This document shows positions 55,722 to 64,000 of a stretch of 64,000 bases of DNA, in pieces; position 1 is the stretch's first letter; the number at the start of each line of letters is the position of its first letter. A program made the translations under genes and the position numbers. Below the pieces are notes generated by a model. It was not told the DNA's origin and ran no database searches. It was given only the letters and a program-made list of their open reading frames with translations. Source of the DNA: Pseudomonas oryzihabitans (GTDB lineage: Bacteria; Pseudomonadota; Gammaproteobacteria; Pseudomonadales; Pseudomonadaceae); the NCBI RefSeq assembly GCF_024652905.1, contig NZ_CP102428.1:1376501-1440500 (forward strand), written 5' to 3'.

Positions 55722-56786
55722 ATGCCATCAGGAAAAAGCATCTCGTTCCGGTCTCATCTGGTTACTAACACGATGGACCTCATTCGAGAAATAGAGTTGG
55801 ATTGCGCACGTACATCAAGGTTGATTGCTGGAATCGTCTCCCGGCTAGCCGCCTACACAGAAGAAGGGGTCCCCATGACCCCCACTGTGTTCATTTGCAA
55901 TTCGATTTCCGAACTCCTTCAGCGAGCAGGTGTGGGTGAATATGTGCCGTTATCTGGCGATGAGCCTCTTGACTCAGCAGGACCCAAGCTCCTGAAGGCT
56001 GCCGCTCCACTCTGCCGGGACAACTGGCGGATTTACGTTGAGAGATCGCCAAATGGGGAAAAATGTCGCTATGGCGTTTTCTGCGGGAGTAGCGATCCAT
56101 CTTCCTTGACTGTAGACGAGGTGGTCTTAGACGGCTTCTCCGCTGGATTCCCCATCGTCAGAATTGCCCAGAGCGCCACTAATAAAGTTGAGGTGAGGAC
56201 AAATTCTGGGCATGGCATTGAATTTCGCTTCAACGATGATATTGATGTCGCCGAATTAGACAGCCAAGCGCAGGTAATGAGGCTTGCCGAGACCATATCC
56301 GAAAATGTCGGATCTCAGGCGCCTATGTTCGCAGGCTTTTTAGAGCGACTGCTCCTGTCGGCTATAAAGCATAGTCACGGCACGTTAATCGCCGTTGTTT
56401 CTTCGGATATGGATAAGCTACCAATCACGCTGCAAGATGCTGTACAGATTGGGCCACCAGTCGATCTTTACGAGCGATTCAAACTTCACTTAGATGAGGG
56501 CAGAACTGCAGTTTCAGTGAGCCGCCTGCAAGCCGCCGCAGAGCTGGTTTCAGGGTTCATCTGCAGCGATGGAATTACTGTTTTCAATAGCATGGGACGC
56601 GTCTTAGGATATCGCGCTTTCATACGCAGTGATATAGATGCTCCTCCGTCGTCAGGCGGAGCGCGGAGTCGAGCCTTCACTGCAATGTGTCAGTTAGTAG
56701 GCGGCGACTTAAAAGCCGCTTTTTTCAGATCTCAGGATGGTCGGACAGACTTCCGCCAAAAAGCCGAGGATGCCCCGAATGAATAA
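55722..56786 (+). CDS. DisA/CdaA-like diadenylate cyclase (DAC) domain protein
   Basis: The 354-residue protein has a good ribosome-binding site (GGAGGG nine bases before the ATG). Residues 205-345 read as a DAC domain: FLERLLLSAIKHSHGTLIAVV is the opening helix and strand, CSDGITVFNSMGRVLGY holds the DG motif (Asp283), and SGGARSRAFTAM matches GTRHRAA, with Ser316 replacing the His of RHR (Arg315 and Arg317 kept). The first 200 residues are unlike DisA or CdaA and may be a sensor; residues 140-175 look beta-rich. It may make c-di-AMP or a related nucleotide, or be inactive. It overlaps the next gene by eight bases. AT-richer than its neighbours, it looks horizontally acquired. Confidence 0.6.
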   Translation: MPSGKSISFRSHLVTNTMDLIREIELDCARTSRLIAGIVSRLAAYTEEGVPMTPTVFICNSISELLQRAGVGEYVPLSGDEPLDSAGPKLLKAAAPLCRDNWRIYVERSPNGEKCRYGVFCGSSDPSSLTVDEVVLDGFSAGFPIVRIAQSATNKVEVRTNSGHGIEFRFNDDIDVAELDSQAQVMRLAETISENVGSQAPMFAGFLERLLLSAIKHSHGTLIAVVSSDMDKLPITLQDAVQIGPPVDLYERFKLHLDEGRTAVSVSRLQAAAELVSGFICSDGITVFNSMGRVLGYRAFIRSDIDAPPSSGGARSRAFTAMCQLVGGDLKAAFFRSQDGRTDFRQKAEDAPNE

Positions 56787-58095
56787 CTCCGTTGTAGCTT
56801 GGAAAGAGCCCACAGGGGCAGTAGTCCCAAAGACTGCAGACAATGCGCCTGCTATAGCGAGCGTTGCTAAAACACTTAGTACTCGCGATCAAAAGCAAAT
56901 AATTACAGCATTTCAGTCAGAAGCATACGAAATGATGGCGGGCTTTGTACTCAACAAAGCCCTATCTCAACTGAAACGCGCACTTGCATCGCTAGGCATG
57001 GCCTTTGTCGGTGAGATGCTAGGGCGAGCAGACCTAGATGAAGACTCAGTACCTACGGTCAGTATCTCAAACTACGAAGCCATTACGCTTGCCAAGGAGC
57101 TTGGCCTCATCAACTCAACTGACGCGACCCGACTGACTCAACATCTAGAGCTATTGGCACACTTCGACAGCCTTAATATGGACGACGCTGAGATCGAGGA
57201 GATGACGCGAGAAGAAGCATTGTCCTTCCTCCGGACTTGCGTCAATGCGGTGCTTGGCCGAGAGGGGAACATTGCCCCAGCAGAATTTGTTGCGTTCCGA
57301 TCCGAACTCGAAGGCCGAACATTCAAGAGTACAGACCCAGAGATAACAACACTTCAGGTTGCACCTTATTTTTTCAAAAAGACCACTCTCAGCATTCTAC
57401 TTTCCGGAATAAAAACCAAATCCGGCGCCCAATTTGAACACACCCTCGGAAACATAGTTGTACTCGTCCCCTCTCTTTGGGCAACATTGAGGGACGCTGA
57501 AAAATGGGCAATCGGCCAGTCTTATGCAGAAGCTGTTAACGCAGCACTGTCTCCAGCCGTACTCGCACTAAAGAAAGCTCTAACTTCCGTTCAAGGCTTT
57601 GACTTTGTCCCTGAGTCATTGCGCTCCCAGACATTTGCCGCAGCAGCTTCCAATGTGATTGCAGTTCATACAGAAATGAATAATTTCTATAACGAACCCG
57701 CAGCCATAGCAGCACTTGCAAAACTGGGAACAACTATACCCTGGCCAGCATTCCCCATTAGCATGTCTGCAATGCTAGCTGTGCGGTTAGGAAATAGCTA
57801 TGGCGTTTCAAATGCAGCCCAAGCAGAGGCAAACGCTCTACTGGAACGACTTACAAGCAACCAGTGGGAGTACTACCTAAACGAGTGCCTACCTGGAGAC
57901 GAACTCATCCTTCAGAAATTAGCATGGTATGACAAACCCCAGGTTCGTTGGGTTACCTTGGTTGAAAAATTCCAACTAGCCACGAAATCGATTAAATCCA
58001 AGCAGGTAGCCAAACTACTGAAAGCAAGCGAAAAATCAGATAAAGTAGCACTCTCGACCTCAGCCAGAACCTTGCTTAATGAAATGAATAAGTAA
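56779..58095 (+). CDS. Unrecognised partner of the DAC-like protein
   Basis: The protein is 438 residues from the ATG at 56779, preceded by GAGGA and overlapping the DAC-like gene stop (ATGAATAA). I do not recognise it. It is mostly helical, with no signal peptide or clear membrane segment. A helix block at about 60-180 (LSQLKRALASLGMAFVGEML, AITLAKELGLINSTDATRLT, FLRTCVNAVLG) recalls HEPN-like bundles, but the R-X4-6-H catalytic motif was not found. The C-terminus is Lys/Ser-rich. Codon use and AT content match its partner rather than the surrounding core genes. It is likely the effector or regulator of the pair. Confidence 0.55.
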   Translation: MNNSVVAWKEPTGAVVPKTADNAPAIASVAKTLSTRDQKQIITAFQSEAYEMMAGFVLNKALSQLKRALASLGMAFVGEMLGRADLDEDSVPTVSISNYEAITLAKELGLINSTDATRLTQHLELLAHFDSLNMDDAEIEEMTREEALSFLRTCVNAVLGREGNIAPAEFVAFRSELEGRTFKSTDPEITTLQVAPYFFKKTTLSILLSGIKTKSGAQFEHTLGNIVVLVPSLWATLRDAEKWAIGQSYAEAVNAALSPAVLALKKALTSVQGFDFVPESLRSQTFAAAASNVIAVHTEMNNFYNEPAAIAALAKLGTTIPWPAFPISMSAMLAVRLGNSYGVSNAAQAEANALLERLTSNQWEYYLNECLPGDELILQKLAWYDKPQVRWVTLVEKFQLATKSIKSKQVAKLLKASEKSDKVALSTSARTLLNEMNK

Positions 58096-58242
58096 AACAT
58101 TAGAAACCCGCCAATCAGAAAGCCCCGCGCTACTGGGGTGGGCTAGCTGGAGTCTTAGGAAGGGTCCAAACAAGCCAGCGCCAATTAGGCTATGCTGGTT
58201 TCTTGCACGTTAAAGTCGACCGTTGCCGGCTAATTCATTCAG

Positions 58243-58267
58243 AAATCCGGGTTTCTCCCGGATTTTT
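58243..58267 (+). terminator. Intrinsic terminator after the DAC-like operon
   Basis: AAATCCGGG pairs with CCCGGATTT across a five-base loop, and the stem runs into a T tract. It lies 148 bp after the second gene and is the first clear stop for that transcript. Confidence 0.85.
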
Positions 58268-58272
58268 GCGCT

Positions 58273-58533
58273 TTATAGGCGTAATTCTCCTTTACCAGCC
58301 AGCAAATATCGGCGAGACATCCACAGATTCAATCGGGAAAACAGCATGACCAACTGTGTGGCGTTCTTGGCTAGGCCACGGAAGCGTACTTTGGGGTCGC
58401 CAAACTGACGCTTGATGACCTGAAACGGATTCTCGGCTTTGGCGTGCACCTGCGCCTTCACCTTCTCTATCTTGCGCTTGGCTTTGCACATGCTAGCTAT
58501 CTGGCAGTGTACGGAGCATGTGATGGCTGCCAT
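58273..58533 (-). pseudogene. IS5-family transposase, C-terminal remnant
   Basis: A minus-strand frame of 86 codons ends with the IS5-family C-terminus: KVKAQVHAKAENPFQVIKRQ, FGDPKVRFRGLAKNATQL and FSRLNLWMSRRYLLA. Intact transposases of this family are about 320 residues, so only the last quarter survives. The DDE catalytic Asp residues are absent, and a stop codon (TAG) interrupts further 5' sequence. No terminal inverted repeats were identified. It sits against the DAC-like island and may record how that island arrived. Confidence 0.75.
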
Positions 58534-58720
58534 CCTGGGCGGCTATCACCTCCACATTTTTCACGGAAAATTCTGCAGCCAGTCGCAGCTATTACAACCA
58601 GACCCTAGGGCCGTCGCCTGAATCGCCACCAACAGGCGCAGCCATTTCGAAAAGCTAAAGCCACCAACTGAGGCGCTCCCCGACTAGGAGTCGCCCTTGT
58701 TTCGGAAAACGCCAAGAGGA

Positions 58721-59875
58721 TCAGGCGCTAGCGGCCAGGGCCAGGATGGTGGCGACCAGCGCCTGGGTCCGCGGGACCAGGCTATCGAGCACAAGGAACT
58801 CGGCGTCGGTATGCACCTTGCCACCGACCGGGCCCAGGCCACAGAGGGTGGGCACACCCAGGCTGGCGGTAAAGCCGGAGTCGGCGCAACCGCCGGTGAA
58901 CTCCCCCTCCACGCTGAAGCCGAGTGCCTGCGCCTCGCGCTGGTAGAGCGCCAGCAGGTCACGGCTCAGGTGCTCTTCCATGGGCAGGAACAGGCCGGTG
59001 GTGATGACGCTGGCCCGGGTTCCCGGCAGCTCTCCCTCGGCGACGATGGCCTCTATGCGCTTCTGCAGCTCGGGCCAGTCGGCCAGGGCGACGAAGCGCA
59101 CGTCCAGGCGCGCGGTGGCGCTGGGCGCCACGGTATTGCTCGAGGTACCGCCCTCGATGAGACCGACATTGGTGGTGATGCCACGCTCGTAGTCGGTCAG
59201 GGCGTGCAGCTTGACCACCTTGAGCGCCAGGGCCTGGATGGCGCTGGCGCCCTCGGCGTGGCTGACGCCGGCATGGGCGGCACGACCGCTCACGCTGATG
59301 GCCAGGGTGGCGCCGCCCTTGCGCGCCTTGACCACGTTGCCACTGACCCGCCCGGGCTCGCAGTTGAGCACGGCCCGGGCGCCGCGGGCCGCCGCTTCCA
59401 GGTATGGGCGAGCCGTGCCGGAGCCGATCTCTTCATCGCCGGTGTAGAGCACCCGCACCGGAAACGGCAACTCGCCGGCGCGCTTCAGCGCGCGCAAGGC
59501 GAAGCAGCTCGCCACCAGGCCACCCTTCATGTCCGCGACACCGGGACCATAGGCCTGGCGGGCATCCTGGGTGAAGCCGCGGCTGGCCACGGTACCCGGC
59601 GGAAAGACGGTGTCGCGATGGCCCAGCAGCAGCACCGCGGCGCCCGTGGCGGGCCCCACCTGGGCGGCAAGGACGTCACCGAAATCGTCCACCGGCGTCC
59701 GGGTGACCTCAATGCCGTCTTCGTCCAGGGCGGCGGTGAGCACGGCGCCGACGGCATCCACGCCGGCCTTGTCGTAGCTGTTGGAATCGGTATCGACCAG
59801 GCGTTGCAGGAGACGGGTCATCGGCTCGCGCTGGGTGGCGAGCCACTCCAGGGCAGTAGTCTTGGCAAGGGACAT
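58721..59875 (-). CDS. M20-family metallopeptidase, carboxypeptidase G2-like
   Basis: The 384-residue hydrolase has the dinuclear zinc motifs LLLGHRDTVFPPG, GPGVADMKGGLVA and VLYTGDEEIGS (catalytic Glu). RAAHAGVSHAEGASAI lies in the dimerisation domain, and the final His comes in GGKVHTDAEFL. No signal peptide, so cytoplasmic. Its start shares one base with the stop of the preceding M20 gene (TGATG). Position after a dipeptide ABC importer suggests it cuts an imported peptide or N-acyl amino acid. Confidence 0.9.
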   Translation of the reverse strand: MSLAKTTALEWLATQREPMTRLLQRLVDTDSNSYDKAGVDAVGAVLTAALDEDGIEVTRTPVDDFGDVLAAQVGPATGAAVLLLGHRDTVFPPGTVASRGFTQDARQAYGPGVADMKGGLVASCFALRALKRAGELPFPVRVLYTGDEEIGSGTARPYLEAAARGARAVLNCEPGRVSGNVVKARKGGATLAISVSGRAAHAGVSHAEGASAIQALALKVVKLHALTDYERGITTNVGLIEGGTSSNTVAPSATARLDVRFVALADWPELQKRIEAIVAEGELPGTRASVITTGLFLPMEEHLSRDLLALYQREAQALGFSVEGEFTGGCADSGFTASLGVPTLCGLGPVGGKVHTDAEFLVLDSLVPRTQALVATILALAASA

Positions 59876-61269
59876 CAGCTGCGGCTCCAGCGATCGCCCA
59901 GGTCCCAGAACAGCCCGGCCATGAGTTGCAGCCCCTGCCGCACGACCGGGGCCAGGAGATGCTCATTGGGCGCGTGCTGGGAGCAGGCGGGATAGGAATG
60001 AGGTACCCAGAGGGTGGGCAGTTCGAGAATGTCGGCAAAGATGTCATTGGGCAAGCCGCCGCCGAAATTGGGCAGCAAGGCGGGCTTTGCGCCCAGGGTG
60101 TGGGTCAGGGACGTCAGGGCCCAGTCCACCCAGGGATTCTCCGGGTCCAGGCGCGAGGCGTGGAGGATCTCGTCTTTGGCACGGGTGACCCGCACCGCGG
60201 CGAAACCCTGCTCGGCCAGGTGCGCCTCGATCAGCGGGATGAAGGTCGTGCAGTCGCAGCCGGCGACGAAGCGGATTTGGCAGTGGGCACGGGCACTACC
60301 AGGAATGGCATTGACCGGTGCCTCGGGATTGCCGGTGGTGAACGCCAGCAGTTCGAAGGTGTTCCAGCCATAGACGCGTTCGGCCGGGGTCAACCCAGGC
60401 TCGCCCCAGAGGGGATCGATGGCCGGATCACCCGGCGCGCCGCCCACCTCGATGTCGGCCAGCGCCCTGCGCACCGGTGCGGGCAGCTCGGTGGGCTTGA
60501 GCCCCGCGACCTGGATCTGGCCCCGGGCATCCACCAGGCTGGCCAGGGCGTGGGCGAGAATGATGCCGGGATTGGCCAGCAGTCCGCCCCAGTTGCCGGA
60601 GTGATGGCCGCCATCGCGCAGCTCCAGGTGCAGGTCGAAATTGAAGGTGCCCCGGGCACCCAGGAACAGCGTTGGCCGGGATGCCGAAACCCGCGGACCG
60701 TCGGACGCGATGAACAGATCGGCGGCCAGCGCCTGGCGCTGCTCCTGGCAAAAGGCGCGCAGCCCGACCGAGCCGATCTCCTCGCCCATCTCCAGCAGCA
60801 GCTTGACGTTGTAGCCCAGGCGTCCGCCGCGGGCGGCGATCACCTGTTCCAGCGCCGCCAGGTTGAGCAGGTGCTGGCCCTTGTTGTCGGCGGTGCCGCG
60901 GCCGTACCAGCGCTCGCCCTGCTCCACCAGGGTCCAGGGCGCGAGGCCTTCGCGCCAGCGGCTGGCATCACCGCGCACCACGTCACCGTGGCCATAGCTG
61001 AGCAGGGTCGGCAACGCCGGATCCTCGATCCGCTCGGCGATCAGCAAGGGCCCCTTGCCGGCGACCGGATTGTCCAGCTGCCGGCTGATGAAGCCAAGAC
61101 TGGCCACATAGGGGGCGATGAACTCATCCAGGTAGCGCTGCAGCTCCGCCTGGCGCTCGGGCTCCTGGCTTTCGGTGGGATGGGCCACGGCGGTGGCGAG
61201 CCGGGCACGGAAGGCGCCGCTGTCGAAGTGCCCGGCGGCAAGCTCTAGGGCATGGGTACGGCTGGTCAT
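59875..61269 (-). CDS. M20-family metallopeptidase, dipeptidase-like
   Basis: The 464-residue protein has M20 motifs TLLSYGHGDVVRGD, WYGRGTADNKGQHLLN and LLLEMGEEIGSVGL with the catalytic Glu, then HHSGNWGG in the lid domain. It is larger than the downstream paralogue and resembles the CNDP/DapE dipeptidase branch. It overlaps the second M20 gene by one base and follows the importer ATPase by 14 bp, so all belong to one leftward operon. Two different M20 enzymes suggest a substrate processed in two steps. Confidence 0.9.
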   Translation of the reverse strand: MTSRTHALELAAGHFDSGAFRARLATAVAHPTESQEPERQAELQRYLDEFIAPYVASLGFISRQLDNPVAGKGPLLIAERIEDPALPTLLSYGHGDVVRGDASRWREGLAPWTLVEQGERWYGRGTADNKGQHLLNLAALEQVIAARGGRLGYNVKLLLEMGEEIGSVGLRAFCQEQRQALAADLFIASDGPRVSASRPTLFLGARGTFNFDLHLELRDGGHHSGNWGGLLANPGIILAHALASLVDARGQIQVAGLKPTELPAPVRRALADIEVGGAPGDPAIDPLWGEPGLTPAERVYGWNTFELLAFTTGNPEAPVNAIPGSARAHCQIRFVAGCDCTTFIPLIEAHLAEQGFAAVRVTRAKDEILHASRLDPENPWVDWALTSLTHTLGAKPALLPNFGGGLPNDIFADILELPTLWVPHSYPACSQHAPNEHLLAPVVRQGLQLMAGLFWDLGDRWSRS

Positions 61270-61283
61270 GGCGGACTCCGGGG

Positions 61284-62246
61284 TCAGGCGGGTTCGGGCA
61301 GGTGGCAGCGCTTGCTGCCGCCGAGGATGGTTTCGCGTTCCGGATAGCGCTCGGCGCAGGGGCCGAAGCAGCGCGGGCAGCGGGGATGGAAGGCGCAGCC
61401 ACTGGGCGGCGAGATGGGATTGGGAAAGCTGCCACCCAGGCCCAGCGCCGGGAGCCCCAGCGCCGGATCCGGGGTGAGCACCGCATCCAGCAGTGCCCGG
61501 GTATAGGGATGCGCCGGCTGGGCGAACAGCGCCGCCCGCTCGCGCTCCTCGACGATCTTGCCGAGGTACATCACCGCCACCCGGTCGGCCAGGTGCTCCA
61601 CCACCGCCAGGTTGTGGCTGATGAGCAGATAGGTCAGGCCGAATTCACGCTTGAGTTCCAGCAGCAGGTTGAGGATCTGCGCCTGCACCGAAACGTCCAG
61701 CGCCGAGGTGGGTTCGTCGCAGATCAGCACGTCCGGGCGCATCACCAGGGCGCGGGCGATGGCCACCCGCTGGCGCTGGCCGCCACTGAGCTGGCCGGGA
61801 TGGCTGTCGGCGGCGCGCCGTGGCAAGCCCACCACATCGAGCATCTCTGCGACCCGCCGTTGCTGTTCAGCAGCCGAGCCCAGGCCATGCACCTTGAGCG
61901 GCAGCGCCACGATCTCGCGCACCGTCTTGCGCGGATTGAGCGACGAGTAAGGGTCCTGGAAGATCGGCTGGATGTGCCGGGCCATGCGCTTGCGATCCAC
62001 TCCACGCAGGTGCTCGCCGCCTACCAGGATGTCGCCGCTGGTGGGCGCCAGCAGCCCCAGCAGCAGCTTGGCCAGGGTGCTCTTGCCGCACCCCGATTCC
62101 CCCACCAGCCCCAGGGTCTCGCCGCGATAGAGCCGCAACGAAATGCCATCCACCGCCTTGAGGGTGGCCGGCGGGCGGAACAGGCCGCGACCCAGGGTGA
62201 ATTCGCGGCGGATGTCGCACAGCTCCAGGGCGATCTCGCGGCTCAT
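61284..62246 (-). CDS. Dipeptide/oligopeptide ABC importer ATPase (DppF type)
   Basis: The protein is 320 residues from the ATG at 62246, overlapping the upstream ATPase gene (ATGA). Walker A GESGCGKSTLAKLL, signature LSGGQRQRVAIARAL, Walker B DVLICDEPTSALD and ISHNLAVVEHLAD. The C-terminal oligopeptide/dipeptide extension has cysteines in GCAFHPRCPRCFGPC, which in relatives bind an iron-sulfur cluster. It pairs with the DppD-type ATPase. The longer frame upstream is inside the neighbouring gene. Confidence 0.93.
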   Translation of the reverse strand: MSREIALELCDIRREFTLGRGLFRPPATLKAVDGISLRLYRGETLGLVGESGCGKSTLAKLLLGLLAPTSGDILVGGEHLRGVDRKRMARHIQPIFQDPYSSLNPRKTVREIVALPLKVHGLGSAAEQQRRVAEMLDVVGLPRRAADSHPGQLSGGQRQRVAIARALVMRPDVLICDEPTSALDVSVQAQILNLLLELKREFGLTYLLISHNLAVVEHLADRVAVMYLGKIVEERERAALFAQPAHPYTRALLDAVLTPDPALGLPALGLGGSFPNPISPPSGCAFHPRCPRCFGPCAERYPERETILGGSKRCHLPEPA

Positions 62247-63238
62247 CGCACACCTCCGACCCGGCGCAGGGGCTCGCTGGGCAGGGCGAAATGACAACGC
62301 GCCAGGTGCGCGCCCTCTTCCAGCAAGGGCACGCTGTCGGCGCAGGCCGCCACCGCCTGCGGGCATCTATTGCGAAAGGCACAGCCGTGCTGCTCGCCGA
62401 CCAGGCTGGGGACCAGGCCGGGAATGGCGCCCAGCGGCTGCCCGGGACGGGTCCGGCCCGGTACCGGGATGCTCGCCAGCAGCCCACGGGTATAGGGGTG
62501 CCGCGGCGCGGCGAACAGCTCGGCGGCCGGTGCCTGCTCGACGATCTGGCCGGCATACATCACTGCTACCCGATCGGCGATGCGCGCCACCAGCCCCAGG
62601 TCGTGGGTGATGAAGACGATGGCCGTGCCGAATTCCCGCTGCAGGTCGCGCAGCAGGTGCAGGATCTGCGCCTGGATGGTGACGTCCAGCGCCGTGGTGG
62701 GCTCGTCGGCGATGATGAGGTCCGGTTCGCACAGCAGCGCCATGGCGATGATCACCCGCTGCCGCAACCCGCCGCTGAGCTGGTGCGGATACTGGCGCAG
62801 GCGCTCCCCGGCGTTGCTGATGCCGACCTTTTCCAGCATGGCCTCCGCGCCTGCCAAGGCGGCCTTGCGATCCAGCCTGCGGTGGCGCCGCAACACCTCG
62901 GCGAGCTGGTCGCCGATGCTGTAGGCCGGATTGAGGGCAGTCATGGGCTCCTGGAAAATCATCGCAAGGCGATTGCCACGCAGGTCGCGCATGCCCCTTT
63001 CACCCAGGGTTAGCAGGTCGTGTTCGCCCAGACTCAGCCGCGCCGCCTGGCGCCGGGCCTGGCGCGGCAGCAGATCCATCAGCGCCAGGGAGGTGAGCGA
63101 CTTGCCGCAGCCGGATTCACCCACCAGGCAGAGCATCTCGCCCTGCTCCACCTGCAGATCCAGGCCGCGCACGGCGTGCAGGGTGTCGTCCCCCAGGGGG
63201 ATGTCGATGCGCAGGTCTCTTACGTCGAGCAGCGCCAT
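62243..63238 (-). CDS. Dipeptide/oligopeptide ABC importer ATPase (DppD type)
   Basis: The 331-residue protein has Walker A GESGCGKSLTSLAL, signature LSGGLRQRVIIAMAL, Walker B DLIIADEPTTALD and FITHDLGLVARIAD. The DppD-type tail has Cys in GCAFRNRCPQAVAAC. The extra helical segment after Walker A (MIFQEPMTALNP) is typical. It lies 14 bp after the permease gene. Confidence 0.93.
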   Translation of the reverse strand: MALLDVRDLRIDIPLGDDTLHAVRGLDLQVEQGEMLCLVGESGCGKSLTSLALMDLLPRQARRQAARLSLGEHDLLTLGERGMRDLRGNRLAMIFQEPMTALNPAYSIGDQLAEVLRRHRRLDRKAALAGAEAMLEKVGISNAGERLRQYPHQLSGGLRQRVIIAMALLCEPDLIIADEPTTALDVTIQAQILHLLRDLQREFGTAIVFITHDLGLVARIADRVAVMYAGQIVEQAPAAELFAAPRHPYTRGLLASIPVPGRTRPGQPLGAIPGLVPSLVGEQHGCAFRNRCPQAVAACADSVPLLEEGAHLARCHFALPSEPLRRVGGVR

Positions 63239-63252
63239 GGTCAGTCCTCCGC

Positions 63253-64000
63253 TTAGTTGCGCCCGCTGGGCGCGGCCAGATCCCGGATGCCGTCGCCGAC
63301 CAGGTTGATGGCCAGCACCAGCAGCATGAGGGCGATGCCGGGAATGGCGATCACCCAGGGCGAAAAGAACATGTAGGGCTTGCCTTCGGCGATCATCAGG
63401 CCCCAGGACGGCAACGGTGGCTGCACGCCAACGCCGAGAAAGGACAGGGTCGCCTCCAGCAGGATGGCGTGGGCCATCTCCAGGGTGATCACCACGATCA
63501 GCGCCCCCAGCACGTTGGGCAGGATCTCGCCGACGATGACCCGCCAGGGTGAACAGCCCAGCGCCTGGGCGGCGGCCACGTATTCGGCGTCACGGATCTG
63601 CTGCACGGCGGCACGCACCACCACGGCGAAGCGATCCCATAGCAGGCAGCCGAGCAGGATCACCACCACCTGCAGCGAGCCACCTACCAGGGAGGCGGCG
63701 GCCAGGGCCACCATCACCACCGGCAGGGCCAAGCGGGTGGTCACCAGGTAGCTCACCAGGGCGTCGATCTTGCCGCCGTAGTAGCCAGCCAACACCCCGA
63801 GCAAGGTGCCGATGGCGCCGGAGATGAGCGCCGCGGCAAGGCCGATGAATAGCGAGATGCGCGCGCCATAGAGCAGCCGGGAGAGATAGTCGCGACCGAG
63901 CTTGTCGGTGCCCAGCGGATGGGCCCAGGTGCCCTTGGCCATCCATACCGGTGGTTTCATCCGCTGCATCACGTCCTGGGCATAGGGATCGTGGGGCGCC
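63253..64000 (-). CDS. Dipeptide ABC importer permease (DppC type), 5' partial
   Basis: The gene continues past the right edge; an apparent GTG/ATG start near 63972 is internal because the frame stays open upstream with family-like sequence (APHDPYAQDVMQRMKPPVW). The DppC motif HPLGTDKLGRDYLSRL is present, then five membrane helices, and the EAA loop AAQALGCSPWRVIVGEILPN. It forms the channel with a DppB partner expected just outside the window, together with a binding protein. Confidence 0.92.
   Translation of the reverse strand, partial: APHDPYAQDVMQRMKPPVWMAKGTWAHPLGTDKLGRDYLSRLLYGARISLFIGLAAALISGAIGTLLGVLAGYYGGKIDALVSYLVTTRLALPVVMVALAAASLVGGSLQVVVILLGCLLWDRFAVVVRAAVQQIRDAEYVAAAQALGCSPWRVIVGEILPNVLGALIVVITLEMAHAILLEATLSFLGVGVQPPLPSWGLMIAEGKPYMFFSPWVIAIPGIALMLLVLAINLVGDGIRDLAAPSGRN

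Larger units (their letters stand above)
58096..58720. other. Intergenic scar with terminator and IS remnant
   Basis: About 625 bp between the two-gene island and the M20 peptidase operon. It contains an intrinsic terminator (58243-58267) and an IS5-type transposase fragment on the minus strand. GCTATTACAACC at 58588-58599 is discussed under findings. Nothing else coding is credible. The stretch 58100-58240 might encode a short RNA ending at the terminator, without further support. Confidence 0.55.

Overview
The window is a GC-rich stretch of a Pseudomonas chromosome. Evidence for the genus is the gene order fabI / mltD-gloB-methyltransferase-rnhA-dnaQ / fimL-nudC-TSUP permease, plus rssB-rssC-tal-dusA, all familiar from P. 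aeruginosa and relatives. The many metabolic islands would suit an environmental or plant-associated species; an oryzihabitans-like species is only a guess. The window lies in the replication terminus region: it holds a near-canonical XerCD dif site (45912-45939), a gene for a Tus-like terminator protein 8 kb away (37385-38329), and FtsK-type KOPS octamers that mostly point towards dif.

Layout. 1-3441: stress sigma-factor partner-switch genes (rssB, rssC), transaldolase and dusA. 3873-5908: a folate-independent methionine synthase pair (mesD, mesX). 6504-9006: a two-component system and an EF-hand protein. 9227-15548: a candidate Zur box followed by a nickel/peptide-type ABC importer and an OprD-family porin, probably a zinc-starvation uptake operon. 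15684-19461: a chemoreceptor, small unknown proteins, a receiver-only protein and a formate/nitrite-type channel. 19518-28823: conserved core (fabI, mltD, gloB, rnhA, dnaQ, fimL, nudC, TSUP). 28901-35508: 4-hydroxybenzoate hydroxylase and its AraC regulator, a multi-PAS hybrid kinase, and a stand-alone aroA. 35651-38722: a PHO box with a PhoD phosphatase, the Tus homologue, and a sigma-54-driven small RNA with CA-rich Hfq/Crc motifs (CrcZ/Y/X family).

38924-45621: a small redox/membrane pair, a DUF1349 protein, a polyol dehydrogenase with an orphan solute-binding protein and AraC regulator, and an aldo/keto reductase. 45622-46314: the dif-containing gap. 46315-51669: a 5-oxoprolinase operon (pxpA, biotin carrier, biotin carboxylase, pxpB, pxpC) with a divergent LysR regulator. 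51682-53341: a hipBA toxin-antitoxin pair behind three operators spaced exactly 50 bp. 53351-55428: ACC deaminase and its Lrp-type regulator. 55722-58095: an AT-richer two-gene island encoding a diadenylate-cyclase-like protein and an unrecognised partner, next to an IS5-family transposase remnant. 58721-64000: two M20 peptidases and a dipeptide-type ABC importer, running off the right edge.

The best candidate for an undescribed system is the DAC-like two-gene island. The Tus homologue close to dif, the Zur-box importer/porin operon and the Crc-type small RNA are the next most interesting. Motif sites were found by eye and no search was run.
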